A stretch of DNA of 30,453 nucleotides, taken from NCBI RefSeq assembly GCF_000485595.1, contig NW_014578164.1:70240-100692 (forward strand), in the 5' to 3' direction. Position numbers and translations under genes: made by a program. The notes under the pieces were generated by a model, which saw only the letters and a program-made list of their open reading frames with translations, did not search any database and was not told the origin of the DNA. The DNA comes from Priapulus caudatus (lineage: Eukaryota > Priapulida > Priapulimorpha > Priapulimorphida > Priapulidae). Positions 19,321-28,049 of the stretch are shown here, in pieces. Every line of letters starts with the position of its first letter. Within the stretch, counting starts at the first letter, position 1.

Positions 19321-20149
19321 CTCCCCTCACTCGCTTCGCTCCCTCGGGCTTGGTCGCTCCGCTCTCTCGCCGTATCATCCCCCACATTTCACTACATATT
19401 GCTCATTTGGTGCCCCCTCTTTTTGAAATTCTTGGATCCGCCCCTGGCTGCAAGTTCAGTATTCTCAGTTACAACACCGGTAGAAACAGCACCATCATCA
19501 CCTTGTGAAGAAGTAGGACTTTTTGGTTTTATGAAAAACCTGTCTATCTTTGGTGTTTTGGATAGTTCTGCATCTAGACGAATCTGTGTCTCTTGTTTTT
19601 CTCGCACCTTCTGTGCACCCCCTTTAGCCTTTTGTCCATTTTATGCAACAAACAAGAAAAAAATCTATAATCGACAAACTTATTTTATTCACTAGCCTCG
19701 AGAATTAATAAAATTTGAGAGTTTAGCGTCTTCTGGTGATGATTATGGTGAATAGATAAGCAGATAATCGTAGATAAAGTTGACAATATTTATTCTGCGT
19801 TGCATTACATTATGGCCGTGGTGGTACTACTGCTACTGACACCTAGGCCAGTGGTAGAAAACATAAACATCAGATACATTACTGAACGTGACAGAGAGTA
19901 TGTATTTAAAGTGAATATTATTCCTAGCTGCTGCAGTGTACACCACAAAACACGAAGAAAATGAAAACAAGTAGAAAGCAAAAACAAATCTAGTCATGAA
20001 AGTGTTAGGGCAGGCCCAAGATATACTTTGGGAAAAATTATAAACAGTATAATTTATTTATTTTAGTCAACATTTTAGGGCCGGTCGACTTGTAGGGCCG
20101 GGGGCAAATGCCCCCGTTGCCCTATTGATAATCCGCTACTGGACACAGG

Positions 20150-20690
20150 AATAGAATACACAGGATCACAGATGCGGAAGTGTCTGATGATGGCCAGGTG
20201 CAGTGTGAAGGTTCCAGCTGGTAAGGGGTAATAATAAGAAAATTGCCCTACTTCTGCCACACCCTGTAACCCGAACGATATACCGTGTGGGTCATTGCAT
20301 CACTCTGAATACGTGTCAATAGGATTGCAAATGAAATGATATGATACAGAAGAGACCGGATACTAGAGGCGTCCCGCAAGGGAGGCGTTGATCCTGACCG
20401 CTGACCGCGGAAATATTGCGCGCAGTTCCGCGGCAAGGCGCACGCGACCGCGGGCACGTCCTACCAAAGTGGAAAGGCCCCCGCACATGGTGCGCATTCG
20501 GCGCGCGCCAACGGCGCTAAGCTAAACGCGCGCGCCATTTGCGCACGTAAACCAGCCCGCACACGGTGCGCGCCAACGGCGCTCAGCCAGAAAAATCAAA
20601 CACGATAGATATTTTGCGAGTTTGCAATAAGCCAGTTCGTAGTTACGCATTGAGCATGCGCGAGAGTAAACTTAAGTAACTAAAGTATAA
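20150..20690. other. GC-rich intergenic stretch between hAT and Helitron remnants
   Basis: No gene recognised. A CpG-rich part (20395-20585) contains the string GCGCGCCAACGGCGCT twice (near 20500 and 20568) in a ~70-bp spaced repeat. It could be a short satellite or promoter-like CpG cluster; neither is shown. Confidence 0.4.
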
Positions 20691-21592
20691 CTAGCTGGGC
20701 TACCCGGCGATGCCCGGGATAAAGGAGAAAAGAGCTAGAATTGAGTGCTTGGCACGCAGGCTGTCTTGTGAGAGCAGCTTCCTGAGGATCTGTGGTGGCA
20801 TTTGGAGGGCCTCCAGCTTTACTTTGCCTCCTGTGCAGCACATGCCTGGAGCTTCCCCTGGCCACTTCTTGGCAGAGCAGTGTCTGCAGATGTTGTCCAT
20901 CCTGCCAATGGAGACCTTCGAGTTGGAGGTGTAGTCTTTGTTGAGGTCGTAGGAGAACGTTGCGTTGAGCCATGAAATGTTGTCGTCAGTATGTTGCCTG
21001 GCCCTCCTTGCCTCTGCACGTGACCTCTGGTGGGTTGCGGCATCACTTCTTTGACGGATTTCTCGCCGTTGTGCACTCTCCTGTGCACGTGACCTCTGGT
21101 GGGTTGCGGCATCACTTGTTTGGCGGGGTTTGCGCTGTTCGGCATTCTCTGCAGAGCGTGCTGTTTGATGGGCGAGTTTCTTTGCCCTTGCAGTTGAACT
21201 GCCGAAAGACGATCACTTGCGTTTCGGCATTTTATGCGATTGCCTGATTTTGAGCCTGACTATAGTTGAGCGCTAGGATTGCTGTTTACTTTTCTGCTGC
21301 GCTAGGATTCGTCTTGACTTTTCTGCTGCGCTAGTATTTTTTTGTGGGAAATCTGTTGTTTGTTTTTTGCCCTTATTTTGGCCTTTTTGTGCAAATTGTT
21401 TTTGGCCTAAAATGGCAAACTGCATGCAGCGCCCCCTTCCCACACTCAGGATATAGTACACGTAGAATTGAGCCAGAGCGAGAGCGCCATCTGTCGTGGA
21501 GTTTGCTAAAATGGTCGTCGCGTCATGCTGATTGAGAATATACCTCACGGGTTACCTCTTACTGGTCTCGAGAAGACAGACAGACAGATAGA
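20691..21592 (-). mobile_element. Truncated Helitron (3' end clear, 5' end tentative)
   Basis: On the minus strand the element ends with the palindrome CCCGGGCATCGCCGGG (20703-20718) and then CTAG at 20694-20691 followed by T. This is the hairpin-plus-CTRR end and host T of Helitrons. It contains the N-terminal part of a Helitron-associated protein. A possible 5' end (A before TCTATCTGTCTG at 21592) is only a guess, because a sequence related to 21508-21625 recurs at 23465-23590 and crosses that point. Rep and helicase domains are absent. Confidence 0.75.
20700..21230 (-). pseudogene. Helitron replicase/helicase N-terminal fragment
   Basis: ATG at 21230 opens MPKRK and then hits TGA (21213-21215). 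The same frame continues through Ala/Arg-rich repeats (SDAATHQRSRA occurs twice, from ~70-bp direct repeats at 21016-21050 and 21086-21117). It then reads ISWLNATFSYDLNKDYTSNS and a Cys motif (CRHCSAKKWPGEAPGMCC, GKVKLEALQMPPQILRKLL). The last pattern is typical of the region upstream of Helitron Rep/helicase. After RAKHS the sequence runs directly into the Helitron 3' end, so the rest was deleted. The stop at codon 6 makes it non-coding. Confidence 0.82.
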
Positions 21593-22348
21593 TCCGGCGA
21601 TTTATTGTAGGAGATGAATACGAAACACTCGAAAATACGAAAATAAGCAGCAAGTTCAGCATTTATAACTATACGGTAGTCGTCTACGACGCTTTCGTGT
21701 CTCCTTCGAAGCTAATCAAAGCTAATTCGTTTATTGTCGCTGTAATTCGACAATAGAGCTACAAAAATACAGCTACAATAGAGCTACAAAATGCGAACAA
21801 CACCGCGAAAATGCGCACTCGATGCAGTAGGCAACTCCACCAGACAGAAGTTGTCCGCCTCGCTCTGGCCAATTCTACCACTGCCACAAGCTGATTCCGT
21901 AAGATTTCTTACGCTTTTACTATAAGTTTTACAGCGACCCCGTTACTCCTGTCCTATGTAATACGGTGTGTACTTATAAAAGCTGCAAAGAATTATTAAA
22001 TCCAACCATTATTTTATTGAGAAATTTGATAAAATAGTGATTACAGAAATAAGTGCGCCCATTTACTACTTTCAGATCATTACGCTGTTTACTAAACTAA
22101 GTCTCACGTATTTATCATGAATTTTTGGAGATATGCAATATACCTATTCTCGAACATTGTCTTTGATACATTTGTGCGTATTCAGCTTAAAACATCTAAA
22201 TTTGTCCACCAACAAACATGCAAATCATAGAAATTTCTAATGTTTTGTTCGACGCGACTTCGGCCGTTGGATTTGCCCATTTGCTGGATTTCCCGGAGCT
22301 CCGCCACTTTAAAAATAGTGCTAGCATTGTGGCAGTGGTATTATCCTG
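21593..22348. other. Intergenic stretch without recognised genes
   Basis: AT-rich. A short direct repeat (ACAATAGAGCTACAAAA, near 21750 and 21776) is the only structure I noticed. No exon or RNA gene seen. Confidence 0.5.
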
Positions 22349-23116
22349 AGTGTGGGAAGGTTTGTCTATATTCAGGCGGTACAGGAGATAATTTGCCATA
22401 TTTTGTCACGTGCAGTGGTTTGTGTTATTAACCAATAGATGTATCGCGGTAGAGAAGGAGGAGAAGACTGGTGGAGAAGGAGGAGGGGGAGAGGGAGAGG
22501 TGTGGAGGAGGGAAGAAGCTGGTGGAGAAGGAGAGGGAGAAGCTGGAGAGGAGGTGGTGGAGAAGGAGGAGGTGGTGGAGAAGGTGGCAGGGAGGTGCCC
22601 TTCTCCCTGGCACCACCTTTCTCCCTTCTCCACCACTTCACCACCACCTTCTCCCCACTTCCTCCCTTCTCACAAGCCTTCTCCTTCTTCCCTTCCTTCA
22701 ATTCTCCACAGCTTCTCCCCCTCTCCTTCTCCACCAGCTTCTCCCTCCTCCTTCTCCACCACCTTTTCCTTCTCCCCTTCCTCCTTCTCCACAGCTTCTC
22801 CCTCCTTCACTCACTAGCTTCTGCCCTCCTCCACCACCTTCTCCCTTCTCCCCTCCTCCTTCTCCACCAGCTTCTCCCCTCCTCTTTCTCCACCACCTTC
22901 TCCCTTCTCCCCTTCCTCCTTCTCCACCAGCTTCTCCCTCCTCCTTCTCCACCACCTTCTCCCTTCTCCCCTTCCTCCTCTTTCACCATCTTCTTCCCAG
23001 CTGAAGTGACGTCACGAACACGCGATTTACATCTGATTGGTTATAACACAAACCACGTGATAAAATATGCAAATTATCTCCTTACCGGCCTGAATATAGA
23101 CAAACCCGTGTGGGAA
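22349..23116. repeat. Fold-back element with purine/pyrimidine mirror core
   Basis: Arms of about 95-100 bp (22349-22448 and 23020-23116) are inverted repeats, for example GTTTGTCTATATTCAGGC against its reverse complement. Between them lies about 160 bases of almost pure purine (GGAGAAGG-type units) and then about 385 bases of almost pure pyrimidine (CTTCTCC-type units). The inner tracts are therefore largely reverse complements of each other too. Such tracts can form triplex or cruciform structures. No transposase; all long open frames here are low-complexity by-products. Confidence 0.85.
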
Positions 23117-23152
23117 GGGCACTGCATGCAGTTTGTGCAGTAGGAGCACCTG

Positions 23153-23350
23153 GCAGTTAGATGCGATATGATATGATTTAACTAGGCACTTAGATATGAC
23201 TACTAGGCACTTAAAAAAAAAAAACCTAACCCTAACCCTACCTAACCTAAAACCTAAACCTAACATAAACCCTAACCCTAACCCTAAAAAAAAAAAAAAA
23301 TTAAATTAAATTAAAGTGCCTAGTAGTCATATTATATCGCATCTAACTGC
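23153..23350. repeat. Interstitial telomere-like repeats flanked by inverted repeats
   Basis: CCCTAA-type repeats (23225-23286), partly degenerate and bounded by A runs, sit between inverted copies of GCAGTTAGATGCGATAT and ACTACTAGGCACTT. The left copy has an extra internal segment. The motif equals the TTAGGG telomere repeat of many animals. An internal telomeric insertion at a repaired break, or a mobile fold-back element carrying telomeric units, would both fit. Confidence 0.82.
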
Positions 23351-24507
23351 GCGGTTGCGCAGTAGAGGGTATATAGCGCCACCGCGCGGACATTTTATTA
23401 AAATAATATAATAAATTTTAATTTGTAATTTGACATTTTTTTATTTTGTGTATTGTTTTTATTTTTTGGGGCCTTAAATAGTCGTCGCGACATGCTGATT
23501 AAAAATATATGGTGTTGGGGGTGACCTCTTACGGGGGGGGGGGAGGGAAATAGAGCTCCAGACAAACCGAAAAACAGACTCGCCATTTATGTAAGAGATT
23601 ATGAGTATAATTATCCTTTTAGGTATAGGAATACATGTTTATAAAGGACCAGTGAAATGATTTCAGTACTAATTAAGCCAAGAACACAGAGATGCATGTG
23701 TGAACAACTTTCGAGTTTACCAAGTAGCTATTTGTACATATGAGAATTAAAACATTCCAAAACTACTTTTAAGTCCATCATTTATTGAAAGGTTTCCTTA
23801 ATATTTTTTATCCGCACCAAAGTTTCTGTAATTGTCATCATAAACATCTGACGTCTCCATCACCATTTTCTCATTGCATCGTTCATACACATGCAGTTAC
23901 ATCTCATTCTCAATTATTTACTTAATAAAGCAACTAACAATCAATAATAATTAACATTCATTAATAAACATAACAATGTTTCAATGCATACTATTTCAGT
24001 TATTAGTATTTTGAATACAAAATATGTCCATACTATATGCCAGCTGAAATACCATTTACACATGAAACAGGAGTCACACATATATATTTTTTATTATAAA
24101 TATTAAAATTAATGGAACTCAAATTGAAGGTTTTCATAGCTATTAATAATAAGAAATATAAGAAATTATGATACATGTTTATTCCCTGCTGTCTCTAAAA
24201 TAAATGAAAACGCATTTATTTCATTGCTATTTTTTAAACTTGCTACATTATAAATTATTACACTTTCTGTTGGTAAGACTTATATGTTTAGAAGGAGCCA
24301 GAATGTCGTAAGAATGTGTGACAACTTCATTAAATTTTAATATTATCTTTGTTTTTTTTCCACTATTGATTCCCAGGCATCGAACGACTATGTGACTAAT
24401 AACTCTACGAAATAATTATGTAGGACAATCTTGTTGAATACTGAAGCTGGAAGTGCTTTGTAGGCCATCGATCTTGCCTCCTATTTCCTTATGGTCCATA
24501 TATTACC
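23351..24507. other. AT-rich intergenic stretch with a repeat fragment
   Basis: The part at 23465-23590 is a diverged copy of 21508-21625 (shared GTCGTCGCG-CATGCTGATT and CCTCTTAC), so it is a dispersed repeat related to the Helitron flank. The rest is AT-rich and I see nothing coding. Confidence 0.6.
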
Positions 24508-24559
24508 TAGCTCCAGTACTACAGCCCTTGCGTCAACAAGGGCTACAGTACTCGAGCTA
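24508..24559. repeat. 23-bp inverted repeat (hairpin)
   Basis: TAGCTCCAGTACTACAGCCC and its near reverse complement flank a 6-base loop, with two mismatched positions. The stem could be a small fold-back remnant. No poly-U or transcript context suggests an RNA gene. Confidence 0.8.
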
Positions 24560-25523
24560 TATTTTGCCATACTTGTGAGGTAGGCTATATTATATACTCT
24601 TGTGAGCTGATATGACTTATATGAGCACACATATAAGCGATATGAACACTTCCGAGTGATCTAAGAGCACATTAATCACACACGATGTTGTTAGTGCAAT
24701 ACTCGTATATTTAAGATACTCCACACTTTAAATCTTCAAAAGGTTGAACATTGGACGCATGTTCCACCCCGACTATAACCACAATACTCGGCGTATTAAC
24801 TATTGTTCAAGAAGAATTAACTGTAATGCACATCGCTATTCGAATACACATCTGAATTCAGTATTATAGAGTATATGATAAGGTAAAGGCACTATATAAC
24901 AATTATCGGTACTTATTACGTCGGGCGGTATAGGAGGAAATGTGAAACTTCTGTAGTGTACGGACTACGGAGTGAGCATAACAGTACTAAATGATCTTTG
25001 GAGATTTTTTATATTGTCAGAATTCATAAGGGTTGTATGGTCAGAAATAAGAGAATAGAATGCCGAGTAAACAAATTTATATCGTTTAATACTTGTGAAG
25101 ATGTATGCTAGTGAAGTGTAGGCGGCAATGAAAATAGATGTTATAGCTATTCTATGGTACTGGAAAGTGGAAACTAGCTTAATTAGGAAGTCCATGTTGG
25201 GCTAGCTGTAGTATGGATCCGGTACAAGCACTTTGGATATCATTTATGATCTCGGTTTCAATGATACTCGGATGATTCTTGGATTCAATGATTTTCGGAT
25301 TATTCTCGAAATTATTATGATTCGAGATTGATGTAATAAAATTGAGCATACGTATGCGGGCAGAAATGTCCACTTACAGCTTACTTTTACAATTATGAGT
25401 AATGCGTACCGGCGGTTATTATATGGTACCCACCATCTGATGAAGTTAAATACGGTTTGGCATACTCGGATACCCTCCGACATCGAAGCTCAAATCGTGT
25501 GTGGGGGCGTGCGTGCCTGCGCA
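24560..25523. other. AT-rich stretch without recognised genes
   Basis: Short hydrophobic open frames on the minus strand lack start context and motifs. The part 25250-25330 has loose repeats of GATGATTCTTGGATT-like strings. Nothing supportable as a gene. Confidence 0.5.
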
Positions 25524-26499
25524 CGTGTATGGCAGGCGAGGTGGGACACAAATGGTATTTAGTGACTGTTACTAAATCATTTAGTGTCTTACACTAAATC
25601 ATTTAGTGTCTATCATTAAATCATTTAGTGTTTGTCAATAATTCCATGCCTATGATTGGCTGAGAGAAAATAAGTTGTATCTGATTGGTTGATTTAATGA
25701 CTGTCATTAAATGGCAGGCGAGGGGGGCACAAATGGTATTTAGTGACTGTCACTAAATCATTTAGTGTCTTACATTCAATCATTTAGTGTCTATCATTAA
25801 ATCATTTAGTGTTTGTCAATAATTCCATGCCTATATGATTGGCTGAGAAAAAAACAAGTTGTATCTGATTGGTTGATTTAATGACTATCACTAAATGGCA
25901 GGCGAAGTGGGACACAAATAGTATTCAGTGACAGTCACATATGCGAATTAATGCCTATCATATATTCCATTTAGTGACAGTCATTAAATCAACCAATCAG
26001 ATACAACTTGTTTTTTCTCAGCCAATCATAGGCATGGAATTATTGACAAACACTAAATGATTTAATGATAGACACTATAAATGATTTAGTGTAAGACACT
26101 AAATGATTTAGTGACAGTCACTAAATACCATTTGTGTCCCACCTCGCCTGCCATTTAGTGATAGTCATTAAATCAACCAATCAGATACAACTTGTTTTTT
26201 TCTCAGCCAATCATAGGCATGGAATTATTGACAAACACTAAATGATTTAATGATAGACACTAAATGATTGAATGTAAGACACTAAATCATTTAGTGACTG
26301 TCATTAAATCATTTAGTTTCTATCATTAAATCATTTAGTGTTTGTCAATAATTCCATGCCTATGATTGGCTGAGAAAAAATAAGTTGTATCTGATTGGTT
26401 GATTTAATGACTGTCACTAAATGGGATATATGATAGACATTAATTCGAATATGTGACTGTCACTGAATAATATTTGTGTCCTACCTCGCCTGCCATACT
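25524..26499. repeat. Compound fold-back array of ~190-bp units in both orientations
   Basis: The outer ends are inverted: TATGGCAGGCGAGGTGGGAC on the left, reversed with one change on the right. Inside, a ~190-bp unit appears twice forward (from about 25549 and 25737), twice reversed (about 25970-26155 and 26155-26300) and once more forward in part (26285-26425). Two inverted copies of a ~75-bp spacer (about 25900-25975 and 26425-26495) complete it. Units carry ATTTAGTGACTGTCACTAAA-like palindromes, CATGCCTATGATTGGCTGAG and CTGATTGGTTGATTTAATGA. No coding capacity. It looks like a MITE family that inserted into itself repeatedly or was copied with inversions. Confidence 0.88.
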
Positions 26500-26640
26500 A
26501 TGCGTGAGCGTGAATGCACATGCGTGTGTCTCTGGCTATATGCGTGTGTCTGCATGTGCAAGTTTTTAAAACGTCAACACTACTTAATTTACGCGGAATA
26601 CCTCATTTCGGGTTAAGATACAGTTTTCGTAGTGCACTTC

Positions 26641-26794
26641 TTAACTACACTTATGGAACATACACATAGCTTTTTTGCCCGCTTTACGAATACGCCAATC
26701 GTCACAACAGTAGGCTGGTCCGTCTTCCTCATCAATGCACGCAGCAACAACCTTCTTTTTTGGTTGGCAATAGACATGTTCGTCAGGAATTGGA
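26641..26794 (-). CDS. Orphan terminal exon of a Cys-rich secreted protein
   Basis: After the acceptor TTTTCGTTTGCAG the minus strand reads, in phase 2, PIPDEHVYCQPKKKVVAACI, then EEDGPAYCCDDWRIRKAG and MCMFHKCS, ending in TAA at 26643-26641. Cys spacing and composition are those of an extracellular domain, not of random sequence. I do not recognise the family. The phase equals the outgoing phase of the TSR-like exon at 29996-30127 and of the astacin CUB exon, so it may be the last exon of an astacin paralog whose other exons lie upstream on the minus strand or have been moved. Confidence 0.6.
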
Positions 26795-27019
26795 CTGCAA
26801 ACGAAAAATAGGTATACAGGTTCAGATACAGATATACATGTTACACAATAATGTCATTACATATCAATAAATATAGTTTATCCCATATTATATATGACAC
26901 CGCATCACGTGGGCAAATTAAAAAAATAACTTTTAAGGATAAATATGTCTTACAAACGTAGGCTAATCATCGCCTTACCTAGAAAATAATTACAAAAATA
27001 TACAGTTTTAGCAAAAATG
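26795..27019. other. AT-rich stretch without recognised genes
   Basis: Sequence directly upstream, on the minus strand, of the orphan terminal exon. No second exon is recognisable here. Confidence 0.5.
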
Positions 27020-27086
27020 TAACCACTCGCTCACCCATTTACTCACTCACACACTAACTCACTCACTCACTCACTCACTCACTCAC
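27020..27086 (+). repeat. (CTCA)n microsatellite
   Basis: ACTC/CTCA tetranucleotide run, imperfect at its left edge and perfect for the last ~35 bases. It abuts the tandem satellite that follows. The reverse-complement motif occurs at the right end of the window. Confidence 0.93.
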
Positions 27087-27088
27087 GG

Positions 27089-27870
27089 ATTCTCTTGCGG
27101 CTTCTTGCAAGAAGGCGAACCATACCCCTCGTCTCTACATTTCCTGGCTCGACCAGCGAAGTTCCAGCAAAACGGAGCGAACAGCCCCTCGCTGTGTATT
27201 GTGCTTGCACGAGGCGGAACGCCAGCGAAACGAAGGCGAAGATGCAACCGCTCTCTATTTCCCTGCTCAGGCCAACGCAAGGCGAGCAGCGACAGCCCAT
27301 TGTGCTCGGATTACGCACTGCTCTGCTCAAGCAACGAAGTCGCAGCGAAACGAAGCGAACATAGCCCCCCTTCTGTAATTAGCTTGCTCGAGCAACGACG
27401 TCCCAGCGAAACGAAGCGAAGCACCCGCAGTCTACAATGGTTGTTTGGCTCGAGCAACGAAGCCGAGCGAAGATCCAGCGCAACACGAAAGCGAACATGG
27501 CCCGCTCTGCTAATTGCTCGCTTGCTCGAGCACACCAAGCTCCAGCGAAACGAATGCGAACATCGCGCCCCGCTCTGAGTTTTCTGCTTGCCGAGCAAAC
27601 GAAGCTCCCAGCACAGTCAGCACAAACGAAGCGAACATACCTCCTCGCAATTGCTTAGCTCGAAGCAACGGAGCCCAGCCGAAGTCCCGCGAAACGGAAG
27701 CGAACATGGCCCGCATCTGTATTTCGCTTGCTTCGGCAACGAAGTCCGCGAAGCTCCAGCGAAACGAAGCCGAACATACGGCCGGCTCTGTATTTCGCTT
27801 GCTCCAGCAACGAAGCCGAGCGATAGTCCACGGAATACGAAGCGCAACATGCCCCAGTCTTAATGTCTGG
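27089..27870. repeat. Tandem satellite, ~65-70-bp unit, about 11 copies
   Basis: The repeated core is a near-palindrome (TTCGCTTGCTCGAGCAACGA followed by AG) and then CCAGCGAAACGAAGCGAACA and a GC-rich link. Copies end at about 27176, 27236, 27290, 27354, 27416, 27492, 27557, 27632, 27699, 27769 and 27842, with unit lengths from about 54 to 76. Copies vary by many small indels. Open frames on both strands with Ser/Arg-rich repeats are by-products. The sequence is GC-rich compared with its surroundings. Confidence 0.9.
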
Positions 27871-28049
27871 CTTTGCTCCCACTCTATATACGCCTATATA
27901 ACCCCCCGCCTTGATAATCTATTTCATACTAACCCCCCCTTGTGATATCTAGATTGATATCGATCTCAGCCCCCCCCCTTTATATCTCTGTTATACTCAT
28001 GATCATTAATGAAAGTTGGGAAACGCGCCCTCCCTAATGGAGCAATCAC

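Larger units (their letters stand above)
18380..19446. mobile_element. 1.07-kb non-autonomous hAT-like element nested in the transposase gene
   Basis: The ends CAGGCGCGGATTTAGATGGG and (reversed) CAGGGGCGGATCCAAG are related inverted repeats, both followed inward by GGGGGCAC. The flanking 8-mers GTTACAAG (18372-18379) and GCTGCAAG (19447-19454) agree at six of eight positions. It splits the transposase reading between TGVVTENTEL and NVEPKVQ. It contains no transposase, a 28-base N gap at 18766-18793, another MITE at 19131-19320 and a stray hAT-type end near 18996-19012 (GGCTGGTCACGCCACTG). Confidence 0.82.
15998..19640 (-). pseudogene. hAT transposase (TTF zinc finger, DUF4371, hAT dimerisation), disrupted
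   Basis: From the 5' side, KGGAQKVREKQETQIRLDAE and KTPKIDRFF give the N-terminus, cut by the nested element. It resumes at 18379 with NVEPKVQELDRPSADDIDVE and a TTF-type finger region (IRDWLCYSPSKGTLFCF). TGA (17999-18001) and TAA (17969-17971) interrupt the frame before GFSDWKHAERSISRHEIS. The DUF4371-like part has YYSVTVDSTPDITH and GQSYDNASNMSG with catalytic-type Asp residues. Frameshifts fall near 17190 and 17060. The last open stretch has CTRWYAHADA and the C-terminal dimerisation motif NCSGERSFSVLRRVKNYLRA. Related host proteins are ZMYM1-like, but the terminal repeats and target duplication show a transposon. Confidence 0.9.
15843..20141 (-). mobile_element. hAT-superfamily DNA transposon with nested insertions
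   Basis: The ends CAGCGCCGGATTAACA (left) and TGATAATCCGCTACTG (right) are imperfect inverted repeats in the CAGxGxCGGATT style of hAT elements. They are flanked by perfect 8-bp direct repeats GACACAGG (15835-15842 and 20142-20149), the hAT target size. The minus strand carries a ZMYM/TTF-type transposase. A 1.07-kb element is nested at 18380-19446, so the original was about 3.2 kb. The coding region is broken, so it cannot move on its own. Confidence 0.93.

Noticed and set aside
22372-23143. Long Ser/Pro/Leu- and Arg/Gly/Glu-rich open frames up to 234 residues
   Set aside because: They translate the low-complexity purine/pyrimidine tract on both strands in several frames at once, so openness has no meaning here.
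24508-24559. Possible small structured RNA or tRNA
   Set aside because: Only one simple hairpin; no cloverleaf, promoter boxes or terminator. No tRNA or rRNA was recognised anywhere in the window.
24965-25195. 76-residue hydrophobic minus-strand frame suggestive of membrane segments
   Set aside because: AT-rich composition alone gives hydrophobic residues; no homology, start context or neighbouring exon.
25524-26499. CRISPR-like array
   Set aside because: Units alternate in orientation, are ~190 bp long, lack unique spacers, and the sequence is eukaryotic.
27079-27945. Overlapping open frames on both strands with repeated Ser/Arg peptides
   Set aside because: They follow the ~65-70-bp satellite; unit lengths are not multiples of three and no start or splice context supports coding.
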